Part shown: piece after piece, positions 20,945 through 29,589 of the stretch
How the letters are laid out: each line of letters opens with the position of its first letter
Numbering within the stretch: position 1 is the first letter of the stretch
From: a virus
Direction: 5' to 3' (one strand)
DNA: 41,373 nucleotides
IMG/VR virus record: IMGVR_UViG_3300049048_000065
Coordinates: 1 to 41,373 of that record
The notes under the pieces: generated by a model
What the model saw: only the letters and a program-made list of their open reading frames with translations
Databases searched by the model: none
Told to the model about the DNA's origin: nothing
Program-made: the position numbers and the translations under genes

Positions 20945-23338
20945 TCAGCCCTCCAGCGGCAACACGAACAGGGCGCGGCGCGAGACCTGGCCGTTGTTCA
21001 CAGCACCCGGTTCGAACGTGATCTCGTATTCGATGCCAATCCCGGGCGGAGGCGTGTCGAGGTATTCAAGCGACCACTGTGGCGGGAAAATCCAGTTCGA
21101 GCCGGACGAAATGACGCTCGAGATCGGGACCGCCGCTTCGGTGATCTCAACCCCGTCGCGGTAGAGGTGCAGCGTCCCCGTCGTCGCGGCGCTCGCCACG
21201 GAGTCGAAGGTCACATTGATCGACGCCGAAATCCGCACGGCGCCGCGCGCGACGTCGACGACCACGGTCTGCACGCTCTTCTCGGTCGACTCCGAGGACC
21301 AGAGCAGTGCACCCGTCGTCACGGCTGAGAAGTAGGGCGTCACGGCGCCCTGCAGAACCGTGCCAGTTTCCACCACATCGGCGGCGAGCCCGGTCGGATC
21401 GGCCAGCGCGTCACCGGAGACCTTGTTCAGGAACCCGGCCTTGTTGTCCCCGCCAATGTTCAAGGCCTGGAACTTCGCCACGCCGGTGGCGAGCGCCTGG
21501 GCGGAAACCTCAGAGCTACCGCCCCCTCCGCCGCCCCATCCGCCCGGAGGAGTCGGAGGAGTCGGGTACTCAGTGCCGGTCGCTGTGTCCGCGGTCGCCT
21601 GCCAGCCGATGAAGATCCACGAACCCGTCGCCATGTGGCCGGACGCTGGATATTCCTCGGCCTCGAAGCCCGTTCCGTCCTTCCAGAACACGCCGTAGTT
21701 GGTCAGTTCGTCGAGGCCCGTGATCGACCCCGCCGGGATGGTGACGTTGGTCCCGTCCGGCAGGATGCCGTCGAAGGTCACGATGGTGATCGTGTCGTGG
21801 GTGGCGCTCGTGGGATAGGCGACCGTCCGGCCGGTCAGGGTCCGCGCCGGCTCTGTCTCGGCAGGGTCGCCGGGCGGGCGAGTGACGGGGTCGGGCTGCT
21901 CGCCTTCCTCCTCCTCCGGGTCCCACGCGTCGATGTCCTCATCGGCCAGGATGACGTCAAACACCACCTGAGAGTTGGCGAAGTCGACCTCGACGTTCAT
22001 CACCTCGCAGACCACGTCCGTCATCGAGGCGAGGTCCGGGTTCTGGACCCGGATGTAGCGCTCGCCCAGCCCGTTCAGGCCGTAGATGCCGGTCCGGATT
22101 TGCCCCCGGCGAGGGGCGTTCACGCGCGTCATCATGCGCTTGGCCAGCCGCATCGCCTGCGACCGGCTGAACACCCACGTCAGGGCGAGGTTTTCCGACC
22201 TGACCAGACCGCGCTCAGTGATGTCGCTTTCGTCGCGCCAGACCCCGGCCTCGATCTCGGTGTAGTCCTGATCCGGCGAGACGTAGGAGACCGCCAGCTC
22301 GTTGACCGACTCCTCGTCAGCCTGGAACGCCTTCCAGCTGTAGCCCTCGATATGTTCGCCCGTGATGGTGAAGGTCGGCTCGACGTAGCGGCCCGACTTC
22401 ACGACCAGATGGCCCTTGCCGTTCACCGACAGCCAGCCGTCCATCGTCGACAGGACAGCTTCCCGGACCGCCTTCGGCTCGGTGTTGATGGGGTAGTTGC
22501 CCGCCAGACGGTAGCGTTTCTCCGTCCCGCCGGCCTTGAGCGCCACCGTCGTGTCGCAGTCGTCGGCCTCCGCCGTCAGCTGGGCCAGAACCGGGGCGAT
22601 GCAGCGATCCCATGACCGTCCGAACCGATACCACTCCAGATGCACCGCCCAGACGACGGGGTTGTCACAGGCCTTCCAGGTGCTTTCGTCCTCGCGGTCC
22701 TGCGTCTCGTCGCGCCAGTCGTAGCAGACCGGGGTTCCGGCCACGGACGGGATGGGCTCGACATGGGGGAAGTGGCGGCCGAAGCTCTCCTTCGACCGAT
22801 GTTGCGCGAGGAAGGCGAGGGAGGCGATCCCGTCACCCCGCGCGGTCGTCGGCCACTGGGAGCCGAAGTCAGCGGTCAGGAACGAGTAGTGGGTCTCCGT
22901 CGGCTCGCCCATCCGCGTGTCGAGACGGATCAGGTCGCCGGTGCCGTATTTCTCATTCGCCATCCCCTGCACGAACCCTCCCGACAGGGTCACGCGGTCG
23001 TCGTTCAGGTAGATGCGGTCGATGCTCTCCAGCCGGCCCTCGCAGATCGCGATGACCACGCCCAGCTTGTTCTGCGTCGTCTCCCGAAGCATGTAGGCGC
23101 CCGACATCCGCGAGGAGCCGCCGACGGCCACCACGCGGACCGGGCGAGGTTGCTTGCGCGTGATCTTCTGGGCTTCCGGCTCCGGGACCTGGGCGCGGGC
23201 GAGCGAGTTGAGGCCGACCGTCACGCCGACGGTGAGCAGGGTGTAGGTCGCGAGGTAGATGGTCGTGTAGGCGACCGTTCCAGCCGTGGCGAACGCGCTG
23301 GCGACCGCGGCTGCGGCGGCCGGAATGGCTTGCGGCAT
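20945..23338 (-). CDS. Tail-tip attachment (lambda J/baseplate hub-like) protein
   Basis: 797 residues. The N-terminus carries hydrophobic helices (AAAAAVASAFATAGTVAYTT and TYTLLTVGVTVGLNSLARA) followed by a J-like core (TRKQPRPVRVVAVGGSSRMS; LNDDRVTLSGGF). A Gly-rich linker (GGWGGGGGG, near residue 610) separates the C-terminal beta domains. It follows the 124-residue DUF6950-like gene as J follows K/I in lambda. It forms the central tip that contacts the cell. Confidence 0.85.
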   Translation of the reverse strand: MPQAIPAAAAAVASAFATAGTVAYTTIYLATYTLLTVGVTVGLNSLARAQVPEPEAQKITRKQPRPVRVVAVGGSSRMSGAYMLRETTQNKLGVVIAICEGRLESIDRIYLNDDRVTLSGGFVQGMANEKYGTGDLIRLDTRMGEPTETHYSFLTADFGSQWPTTARGDGIASLAFLAQHRSKESFGRHFPHVEPIPSVAGTPVCYDWRDETQDREDESTWKACDNPVVWAVHLEWYRFGRSWDRCIAPVLAQLTAEADDCDTTVALKAGGTEKRYRLAGNYPINTEPKAVREAVLSTMDGWLSVNGKGHLVVKSGRYVEPTFTITGEHIEGYSWKAFQADEESVNELAVSYVSPDQDYTEIEAGVWRDESDITERGLVRSENLALTWVFSRSQAMRLAKRMMTRVNAPRRGQIRTGIYGLNGLGERYIRVQNPDLASMTDVVCEVMNVEVDFANSQVVFDVILADEDIDAWDPEEEEGEQPDPVTRPPGDPAETEPARTLTGRTVAYPTSATHDTITIVTFDGILPDGTNVTIPAGSITGLDELTNYGVFWKDGTGFEAEEYPASGHMATGSWIFIGWQATADTATGTEYPTPPTPPGGWGGGGGGSSEVSAQALATGVAKFQALNIGGDNKAGFLNKVSGDALADPTGLAADVVETGTVLQGAVTPYFSAVTTGALLWSSESTEKSVQTVVVDVARGAVRISASINVTFDSVASAATTGTLHLYRDGVEITEAAVPISSVISSGSNWIFPPQWSLEYLDTPPPGIGIEYEITFEPGAVNNGQVSRRALFVLPLEG

Positions 23339-23713
23339 TCAGACCCTCCACGCCTTCAGAACTTCCGCCGCACCGACCGTCAGGCCCTCGCCCTTGGCCG
23401 CCCAGAGCGCACCGGTGCAGATCGCGGCCAAACGACGACCCGCCATTTCGACCAGCCCCACGTCGCCCCGGAGCGGGTTTTCCGTGGGCTGCAGGCCAGC
23501 CCGCTCCGCCCCGGCATCCATCACCGCCAGCATCCCGCCCTCGCGCCTGACGATGCGCTCACGGCCCAATGCGGTGCGGTATCGGCCCCGGAAGGGCTCG
23601 GCGGGGTCGGGATGTCCGTTCAGCACCACCCAGTCGGCCACCGTCAGGACGCAGTCTGCCTCCCCGTCGCGGAAGGGCCGACGGGCCATGTCATCCAGAA
23701 ACTGCTCGAGCAC
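23339..23713 (-). CDS. DUF6950-like tail protein
   Basis: 124 residues, GTG start. DGEADCVLTVADWVVLNGHP holds a Cys-Val-x-x-Val-Ala-Asp-Trp pattern and RGDVGLVEMAGRRLAAIC the second block, matching the DUF6950 family found beside tail-tip genes. It is distantly like NlpC/P60 peptidases (Cys, later His), so it may remodel peptidoglycan during entry; the catalytic His is not evident. Confidence 0.75.
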   Translation of the reverse strand: MLEQFLDDMARRPFRDGEADCVLTVADWVVLNGHPDPAEPFRGRYRTALGRERIVRREGGMLAVMDAGAERAGLQPTENPLRGDVGLVEMAGRRLAAICTGALWAAKGEGLTVGAAEVLKAWRV

Positions 23714-23714
23714 C

Positions 23715-24305
23715 CTACTTGCCCGGCCCCGGCCACTGGATCGTGCTGTCCACCCCGTAGGCCGGCACGCGATCGCAGAAGGTGTCGGTCGGGCTGCGGC
23801 GCTTCTGGTCCGCCGGGGTGTAGAAGGCCAGCTGAGGACGGGTTCGGTCGGTGAAGGCAGAGCCGACCGACAGAGTGACGCGCCGGCCGAGTTGCCCGTC
23901 GCGGTCGACGCCCGGCTGGTCAGCCGTCCCCTCCCAGAGCCACGCGACAGGAGCGACCTCCTGCCAGTCCTCGTCGAAGAACACGACCCCGACGTGGACG
24001 GGGGCGCCGCGCACCTCAGCGACCTGGTCGTCCGCCAGCGCGAAGGTGGTCTCGTCTGCCCCGTTCAGGGTGAACTCGACCCGCTCCGCCAGACCGCCGA
24101 CCAGCTGGCGAAGGGCGGGAACATCCCCGACCATGCCGATGCCGAGATAGGTCCCTCCGGTCTCGTCGACGTCGTCCGCCGCGACTTGGTAGTCACCCAC
24201 CCCCAGCCATGCCCGCACCGGCTCCGTGGCGCACTCCATGTAGAAGAATACCGACCAGCGCGGCGCGCCCAGCGCCGACATCGCCGCCGCCTGTTCGGGC
24301 AGCAT
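23715..24305 (-). CDS. Minor tail protein, 196 residues
   Basis: Starts at ATG 24305 (MLPEQAAAMSALGAP), overlapping the preceding stop as TGATG. Beta-rich, with YLGIGMVGDVPALRQLVGGL and ADDQVAEVRGAPVHVGVVFF. Position between the tape measure and the tip suggests a distal-tail or hub protein. The longer frame to 25094 is out-of-frame shadow of the neighbour. Confidence 0.75.
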   Translation of the reverse strand: MLPEQAAAMSALGAPRWSVFFYMECATEPVRAWLGVGDYQVAADDVDETGGTYLGIGMVGDVPALRQLVGGLAERVEFTLNGADETTFALADDQVAEVRGAPVHVGVVFFDEDWQEVAPVAWLWEGTADQPGVDRDGQLGRRVTLSVGSAFTDRTRPQLAFYTPADQKRRSPTDTFCDRVPAYGVDSTIQWPGPGK

Positions 24306-24970
24306 CAGAACGCCTCCACGAACACCGGCGCGAGGTCGCCGAAGCGCCCCAGCCGAATGGCAGAGAAGAAGTCGTCGGCGTTGGCCAGCCGCATGACGCA
24401 GGCGCCGGTCGCGAAGTCGACCTCTGCTCCCGCAGTCACGGCCTCCCGGAGCGGCGGACGGATGGTGACTGCCCCACCTTCGCCGACCCGGGTCACGATG
24501 TATCGCCGCTCGCCCCGGACGGTGTGCTTGATCGACAGCGCCTCGCCGCCGGTCAGTGTCGCCCCGTCCGGAAGGGTGAGGACCAGCGTCGTGGCCCTCA
24601 GCGCCGCATCCTCCGCCACCGTCCCAGTGGGAGATGCGCCGGCGTAGAAGCTTCCGTCGTCGAACGGCGTGCCGTCGCTGTGCGGCACCGGCTCGGTCGG
24701 AGCCGCCCATGTGGCGAAGGCGCTCTCGCAGCCGCCGACGACGATCTCCGTCAGCCCGCCGTCCAGCAGGGCGTCCAGAGCACGGGCCGTCTTGATCTGG
24801 TCGCGCGTGCGGAGCCAGATCCCCGACATTTCGCAGACCCAGAGCCCGCCCCCCGTGGTCCCGGCCACCCGGGGCCCCAACTCCACCGGGATGCCGCCCT
24901 GGATCGTGCGGTGCATCAGCCGCCAGCGAACCTCGAGGGCGGGGAAAAGCGTGCGCGGCCAGTAGTCCAT
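24305..24970 (-). CDS. Minor tail protein, possibly distal tail (Dit-like)
   Basis: 221 residues, directly downstream of the tape measure (TGATG overlap), the usual place of the distal tail protein. The N-terminus (YWPRTLFPALEVRWRLMHRT) and a beta-rich remainder fit, but sequence alone does not prove the family. Confidence 0.72.
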   Translation of the reverse strand: MDYWPRTLFPALEVRWRLMHRTIQGGIPVELGPRVAGTTGGGLWVCEMSGIWLRTRDQIKTARALDALLDGGLTEIVVGGCESAFATWAAPTEPVPHSDGTPFDDGSFYAGASPTGTVAEDAALRATTLVLTLPDGATLTGGEALSIKHTVRGERRYIVTRVGEGGAVTIRPPLREAVTAGAEVDFATGACVMRLANADDFFSAIRLGRFGDLAPVFVEAF

Positions 24971-27417
24971 CAGGTGGTCCCCAGTCGGCGTCGGCGTTGG
25001 TCGAGCGCGGGCGCGGCCCGGCGGGAGGTCGCGAGCACCGTCTGGCCCATCTGCGCGCTGGCGGCCTTGGCGATGGGCGTCGCCCGTCCATCAATCCGGG
25101 CGTCCAGCATGTCGGTCTTCAACGCCAACTCGACCAGCACCCGCTGAAGGCCCCCCTGCTTCTGCTGCGCCCCGGCCATCGCCGCGTTGACGCTCGGGAT
25201 GATCGACCCGGAGACGGACGGGACGAACACCTCCGGACGCTTCTCGCCCACGAGGACGGGGTAGCCGGCGGTTACACCTGAGCGGCCCGTCGCAGCCTTA
25301 CGGCCGCCGCTGAAGATCGCAGCCGCAGCGTTGATCCAGTCAAACCCACCGCCGCCCTTTCCGCCGCCGCCCATCTGGGCGAACAGTTGCGACAGGAGCT
25401 GCTCGATCCCGTCCCATGCCGCGTCCTTGAACCGGCGCCCGGCCTCCTCCCAGATGTTGTCCGAACGGAGGACGTCCACGATGGAGCGGGCCATGTCCGC
25501 GCCGGCCTCGGTCCGGTCGAGTTCATCCCACTCCGCGCCCGCCATCGCCGCGGCTTGTTCCTTCGTCAGGGCCAACCGCAGCCGAAGGATTTCCAGCGAC
25601 CGCTCCTCGATGAACAGGCGGCGCTCAGCGTCGCGGATCATTCCCTCGTTGCCGCCGAGGCGGGCCAGCTGGGCCTCATACCCGAGCCGGTCGAGGGTTT
25701 GCTCCGTCACCAGCTGGGCGTAGTCCGCCTCGCGCTGCATCTGCCGCTCGCGGCCCTCGAGAATGAGGTCGATGCGCTCTTCCGCGGCCTCCCGCTCCTC
25801 GGTGAGGGCCGTTGCCTGGTTGATCAGGGCAAGGTGCTGCGTTGCGCGGTCCTGTGCGTCAGCGTAGCCGGCCGCCTCGTATTGCTGGGTGAGCCGCGCC
25901 AGTTCCTCGCGCTCCTCCGCCGCACGGATCAGGGCTTCATCACCGGTCGCGCGTGCTTGGGCGATGGCCAGTTCCAGGGTCAGCGCCGCGCGGGCCGCTG
26001 CGATGCGTTCTGCGTCCCCGGCGCCGCCCCGGCTTCCACCGCCCCGTGTGGGAACGCCGGTCCCGCTCCGCTGGGCGTCCGACAGGCCGAAGTCGCCGAG
26101 ATTGTCGAGCGCCGCCCGCGCCTCCCGGTCCGCTACCGCCGCCGGGTCGCTGGCCGCCGCAGAGAACGCCGCCCCCTCCAGTTCGGCCATGCGGCGGGCA
26201 CGTTCGCGATAGAGGCCTTCGAGGTCAGCTTGAAGCTGCGCCCGGAGCGTCGCGTTGCGCTGGCGGGCGACCTCGCGCTCCCGCTGCCGAATGGTGGCGT
26301 CCAGATCGGGCGCGCGGCTGTCTCCGGAGAGCGACAGGACCGCGGCGGCCGTCCCCACGCCCGGCACAAGGCGAGCGCCCGCCCCGGCGGCTGCGGCCGC
26401 TCCACCGGCGCCCGCCGCACCAGAGGATACCGCAACAGCCGCCAGAGCCGCGCGAGCCGCGACTGCAGCCGCGATCAGCGAACGAAGTCCGGAGATCGCC
26501 GCCCCAACAGGGCCAGATGCAGCGACGAACGCCAGAAGGGCGAGGCCGGCGGTCTGAACCCCGCTCGGGAGGTCGTTAAAGGCCTTCAGGGCGTCGGACG
26601 CCCACTGCAGCACCTTGGCGGCGACCGGAAGGAAGGTTCGGCCGAAGTCCTCGGCCGCCTTCGTGAATTCCGCTCGGGTTCGCTTCTCCTGCTCGGCCAG
26701 CGTGTCGCTCTCGCGCGCCACCTGCCCGTGCATCTCTGCCGACTGGCGCAGGATGATGTTGGAGCGGGCGATGACCTTGGCCGCTTCGCTCGCCTGCTGG
26801 GCGTTGCCCTTGAACCCGAGGCGCAGCAGTTCGGCCTTCACCGCCGTCTCGTTCAAGACGATGCCGAAGCGCTTCAGCGGCTCAGTCTCGCCCGTCAGGC
26901 CCGAAATCACGGCCCGGAAGGCCTCGGCGTCCGACACGTCCCGGAAGGCGGCAATGTCCAGCGAGCGGCGCTGCAGTTGGTCCACGAGGGCCAGCGACTG
27001 GTTGGCATCCACCCCCAGCGCCACCAGGACCGACCGCATCTGCGTGAAGTTGTCCTTCACGTCCGTCTCGAGGCGGCCGAACTCCTCGGCGATCTGCGCG
27101 GTGGCTTGCGCCGCCTGCTGCGGCATGTCGCGGAAGGTCTGCTCGAAGGCGCCATTGACCGCCTCGGCCCGCTTGGCGGCCTGATACGACAGTGCGGTCA
27201 GGGCCCCCAGCGCCAGCCCTGCCGCGATCTGCACCGGGCGGGCGAAGTTGCCCGCCTCTCGGCCCAGATTGGCGAGGTTCCGGTCGAGCTGGCGTTGCCG
27301 GCGCTCGATGTTGTTGGCCGTGCGGTCGAACGAGCCCTGCGCCTTCTGGAGCTGCTTCTCCATGCTCCTGATGTCCGCCGACATGCGGAGGACGAGGCTC
27401 TCAACGTCACGGGCCAT
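24970..27417 (-). CDS. Tail tape measure protein
   Basis: 815 residues. N-terminal coiled coil (MSADIRSMEKQLQKAQGSFD), a TP901-type core (ALTALSYQAAKRAEAVNGAF), a central hydrophobic Ala-rich region (about 285-375) and further coiled coils with many Glu/Arg. These features and location just before tail-tip genes define it. Its length would predict a tail of about 120 nm by the usual 0.15 nm per residue rule. It also serves in DNA delivery. Confidence 0.92.
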   Translation of the reverse strand: MARDVESLVLRMSADIRSMEKQLQKAQGSFDRTANNIERRQRQLDRNLANLGREAGNFARPVQIAAGLALGALTALSYQAAKRAEAVNGAFEQTFRDMPQQAAQATAQIAEEFGRLETDVKDNFTQMRSVLVALGVDANQSLALVDQLQRRSLDIAAFRDVSDAEAFRAVISGLTGETEPLKRFGIVLNETAVKAELLRLGFKGNAQQASEAAKVIARSNIILRQSAEMHGQVARESDTLAEQEKRTRAEFTKAAEDFGRTFLPVAAKVLQWASDALKAFNDLPSGVQTAGLALLAFVAASGPVGAAISGLRSLIAAAVAARAALAAVAVSSGAAGAGGAAAAAGAGARLVPGVGTAAAVLSLSGDSRAPDLDATIRQREREVARQRNATLRAQLQADLEGLYRERARRMAELEGAAFSAAASDPAAVADREARAALDNLGDFGLSDAQRSGTGVPTRGGGSRGGAGDAERIAAARAALTLELAIAQARATGDEALIRAAEEREELARLTQQYEAAGYADAQDRATQHLALINQATALTEEREAAEERIDLILEGRERQMQREADYAQLVTEQTLDRLGYEAQLARLGGNEGMIRDAERRLFIEERSLEILRLRLALTKEQAAAMAGAEWDELDRTEAGADMARSIVDVLRSDNIWEEAGRRFKDAAWDGIEQLLSQLFAQMGGGGKGGGGFDWINAAAAIFSGGRKAATGRSGVTAGYPVLVGEKRPEVFVPSVSGSIIPSVNAAMAGAQQKQGGLQRVLVELALKTDMLDARIDGRATPIAKAASAQMGQTVLATSRRAAPALDQRRRRLGTT

Positions 27418-27418
27418 G

Positions 27419-27447
27419 TTGCCTCACTGGTCGAGCGCGCCTAACCC
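27419..27447 (+). promoter_or_regulatory. Putative promoter of the plus-strand moron gene
   Basis: TTGCCT (27419-27424), 17 bases, then TAACCC (27442-27447). CCTAACCC resembles the GCTANAWC -10 of alphaproteobacterial housekeeping promoters. It lies at the tape-measure start and points to the small membrane-protein gene, so that gene could be expressed from a silent prophage. Confidence 0.5.
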
Positions 27448-27469
27448 TGTCGCGAGGACGGAGGCGGAC

Positions 27470-27685
27470 ATGGTGTGGATTGGTCGAGCCCTGATCGGGG
27501 CCGGACTATTGATGATGGTCTGGGCGGCGACGATGAACGTCACTGTCGCGGACCCGAGCGGGCTCTACAGCGCGCTCGCCAACAACGACCTGATGAACCA
27601 GCGCCTGCTGTTCGGGATGTTCGGCGTGGGGGCCTTCATCTCCGGCTGGCTGGCGCTGATCCTCGAACAGATGAAGCGCGGCTAG
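27470..27685 (+). CDS. Two-helix membrane protein (moron candidate)
   Basis: 71 residues with ACGGAGG six bases before the ATG. Two membrane helices (WIGRALIGAGLLMMVWAATM and LLFGMFGVGAFISGWLALIL) flank a short periplasmic loop (NVTVADPSGLYSALANND). It is transcribed against the surrounding late genes, between tail chaperones and tape measure, with its own likely promoter. HK97 gp15, a superinfection-exclusion protein, is also a small membrane protein encoded in the tail region. Exclusion is an inference; sequence similarity is not claimed. Confidence 0.72.
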   Translation: MVWIGRALIGAGLLMMVWAATMNVTVADPSGLYSALANNDLMNQRLLFGMFGVGAFISGWLALILEQMKRG

Positions 27686-27825
27686 GCGTATTTCCGCATC
27701 AGAGCGTCGTGCTCGTCTTCGGACAGGCTCTTCGGCTTGCCCTCGACGCCGTTGGCCCGGTTCCAGCCCTGCACCGCCGCGCCGAACTCCCAGAGGGAAC
27801 AGTCATCGACCTCGCGCGGGGTCAT
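27682..27825 (-). CDS. Small tail assembly chaperone (second chaperone, 47 residues)
   Basis: ATGA overlap with the first chaperone. The start MTPREVDDCSLWEFGAAVQG resembles the short chaperones (TPxEFxxMxxWEF...) that follow gp10 in gene transfer agents and many alphaproteobacterial phages. It likely corresponds to the lambda GT part, but it is made from its own start instead of a frameshift. Its stop shares a CTAG with the plus-strand moron. Confidence 0.75.
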   Translation of the reverse strand: MTPREVDDCSLWEFGAAVQGWNRANGVEGKPKSLSEDEHDALMRKYA

Positions 27826-28238
27826 TCCGACTGCTTGGCCGGTTCCGTAGAAGGCTGCGAAGCGGAGTTTTCCTCGGGGGAGGGGCGGCTCTCCGTCTCC
27901 TCCCCCTCCGGCTCCCCCAGGTCTTCGTCATCCACCCCCACGATTGCGGCGGCGACGATGGCTTGCGCCACGGTGACATGCGGCTGGATCGGGGTGTCGT
28001 CGAAATAGGCGAGGACGGCCTTCGTGGCCGTCTGGTTGTCCAGTCCGCCGCCGATCAGGCCTTGCAGGATGACCTCGCGCACGTCGTCGATCATCCACGC
28101 CTGCGTGATGTAGCGACGGAGAAGCTCGGGCAGGCCAGCGTCGCACTTCTCCTGAACAGCGCGGATGCGGCCGATGGGGAGGCGAAAGAGCCGCTCCTCG
28201 CCTCCCCAGAGCAGACTGACCTCTGCCGCTCGGCTCAT
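27822..28238 (-). CDS. Tail assembly chaperone (GTA gp10-like)
   Basis: 138 residues. The segment EVSLLWGGEERLFRLPIGRI then AVQEKCDAGLPELLRR and IDDVREVILQGLIGGGLD is the usual signature of the gene-transfer-agent tail chaperone family. Acidic Ser/Glu/Pro tail. It escorts the tape measure during tail building. ATG 28238 forms TGATG with the tail tube gene; the longer frame to 29024 is out-of-frame readthrough. Confidence 0.85.
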   Translation of the reverse strand: MSRAAEVSLLWGGEERLFRLPIGRIRAVQEKCDAGLPELLRRYITQAWMIDDVREVILQGLIGGGLDNQTATKAVLAYFDDTPIQPHVTVAQAIVAAAIVGVDDEDLGEPEGEETESRPSPEENSASQPSTEPAKQSE

Positions 28239-28702
28239 CAGCTGCCGCCGACGTTGGCGCCGAACTCGGCCGTCACCTCGCCGTCGGAGGCGAGGGTCAG
28301 CGTCGACCCGACCTTCTCGCCGCGGTTGCCCGACAGATCGAACTGCGTGAGCTTGAAGGCGCCCTCGAAGGTGACGACGTTCGCCGCGGTCGCGTCGTCC
28401 AGAATGATCTGGACGTTCTTCGACTCGCCCGACGACCACCAGGTCCAGAGCGTGTTGACGTCTTCCTTGGCCGACATGCCGCCGCCCGTGACGCCGACCG
28501 ACAGGCTTTCGGCCTCGCGCGCCACCCAGGCCATCAGGTCCGGATCGGCGCAGTCCGGGATCACCTCGTCCCGGAAGGTGCCATCGAAGCTGATGCCCCG
28601 TTCGGCGTTGACCGTGCAGAGCGCGGTGAAGACTTCGGGGGACGCGCCGTCCCCGACCTTGAGCACGAGCTTGACCCCGCGCGTGTAGTTGACTTGCGCC
28701 AT
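28238..28702 (-). CDS. Major tail (tube) protein
   Basis: 154 residues, beta-rich (GVKLVLKVGDGASPEVFTAL; NVQIILDDATAANVVTFEGA; VGSTLTLASDGEVTAEF), the pattern of siphovirus tube proteins of the GTA/TP901 type. It lies between tail completion and chaperone genes. A terminator-like hairpin sits 22 bases before its start. Confidence 0.87.
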   Translation of the reverse strand: MAQVNYTRGVKLVLKVGDGASPEVFTALCTVNAERGISFDGTFRDEVIPDCADPDLMAWVAREAESLSVGVTGGGMSAKEDVNTLWTWWSSGESKNVQIILDDATAANVVTFEGAFKLTQFDLSGNRGEKVGSTLTLASDGEVTAEFGANVGGS

Positions 28703-28723
28703 TTCTGGCCTCCTTCAGGCATG

Positions 28724-28743
28724 AAAAAACCGCCCGAAGGCGG
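28724..28743 (-). terminator. Intrinsic terminator ahead of the tail tube gene
   Basis: Minus strand reads CCGCC-TTCG-GGCGG followed by six T (28729 down to 28724): a five-pair stem closed by a UUCG tetraloop with a U-run. It lies between the tail completion gene and the tail tube gene inside the late operon, so it may tune the ratio of head to tail transcripts or be bypassed by antitermination. Confidence 0.75.
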
Positions 28744-28774
28744 CGGGGTGATCTCGTTTCCGAGAAGGGGTGAC

Positions 28775-29200
28775 CTAGGCCGTGGCCGTGGTCAGGTAGC
28801 GGAAGCGGAGGTTGCGATGCTCCGTCAGGACGTCCGGGTCTCCGATCGGTCGGTCGCCCTCGAACTCCCACTCGTCGATCACATGACCGTCCAGTGTGAG
28901 CGGCGCCGTCCAGACCTTGCGGAGCGCGCCGGCGATGGCCTCGGCCTTCTGGACGCTCTCCAGATAGGTCCCGGACCGGGCGTAGACGTCGGCGAGCAGG
29001 TAGGCCTCGGCCCCCTCCGCGCATTCGGTGTCGTCTCCGATGACTTCGACCCGGAAGACCACGTAGGGAAAGGTCGGGTTGGTCGGGGCCGCAAGAGGGT
29101 AGAGACGCACGTTCGACGGCGCGAAGGCCGCGACGACCAGCGCGCTCGCCCGAGCCGCGGCTTCGGCGGAAACCCGCAGGGCAGTGGTGATGTCGCTCAC
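28775..29200 (-). CDS. Tail completion/terminator protein (DUF3168)
   Basis: 141 residues. SNVRLYPLAAPTNPTFPYVV followed by YLLADVYARSGTYLESVQKA and LRFRYLTTATA is typical of DUF3168 (lambda gpU-like, SPP1 gp17-like). It caps the tail at the neck. The start overlaps the stop of the gp10-like gene. Confidence 0.85.
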   Translation of the reverse strand: MSDITTALRVSAEAAARASALVVAAFAPSNVRLYPLAAPTNPTFPYVVFRVEVIGDDTECAEGAEAYLLADVYARSGTYLESVQKAEAIAGALRKVWTAPLTLDGHVIDEWEFEGDRPIGDPDVLTEHRNLRFRYLTTATA

Positions 29201-29589
29201 TTCACCGCCTCCTGCAGCGCCTTCTTCGCCGCGCGGGTCATGCGGGCCTTGAACTTGCGCCTCGCCAGCCGGTACGCGGGCCAGAAGTACGGCGCCGCCT
29301 CGCTCTTTGAGGTCCCGAACTCCACCCAGGCGGCGTAGTCCCGGCCCTTCTCATCCTTCGCGCTGGCGCTGACCTTTCGGCTGATCCGGGTGCTGTCCGA
29401 CACGTCCTGCTGCTTGATGCCGGACTGCAGCTTGCCGGTCGGGTCCTTGAAGGAGGCCGCGGCGAACCGCTTCTGCGTCTCGACCAGTTCCTCGGCGTTC
29501 TTCTTCAGCTGCTCGCGGGCGGCCTTCTTCACCTCGACCGGGATGGCCTTCATCTTCCGACGCAGTCGGTCCCGGTTGGTGAAGGCCAT
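29197..29589 (-). CDS. HK97 gp10-like neck protein
   Basis: 130 residues with a basic helical N-terminus (RLRRKMKAIPVEVKKAAREQ) and the family block DYAAWVEFGTSKSEAAPYFW, which marks HK97 gp10-type head-tail joining proteins. Strong context between head closure and tail completion genes. Confidence 0.88.
   Translation of the reverse strand: MAFTNRDRLRRKMKAIPVEVKKAAREQLKKNAEELVETQKRFAAASFKDPTGKLQSGIKQQDVSDSTRISRKVSASAKDEKGRDYAAWVEFGTSKSEAAPYFWPAYRLARRKFKARMTRAAKKALQEAVK

Noticed and set aside
21635-22615. 326-codon plus-strand frame opposite the tail-tip gene
   Set aside because: Antisense shadow in high-GC DNA, His/Arg/Val-rich, with no start signals.
24306-25094. Extension of the 196-residue tail gene to 459 codons
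   Set aside because: The extra part is the neighbouring 221-residue gene read in the wrong frame. ATG 24305 has a TGATG overlap.
25387-27444. 685-codon plus-strand frame opposite the tape measure
   Set aside because: Antisense shadow. The tape measure has clear coiled-coil and family features.
28239-29024. Upstream extension of the tail chaperone to 400 codons
   Set aside because: Arg/Gly-rich out-of-frame reading of the tail tube and completion genes. The chaperone starts at ATG 28238.
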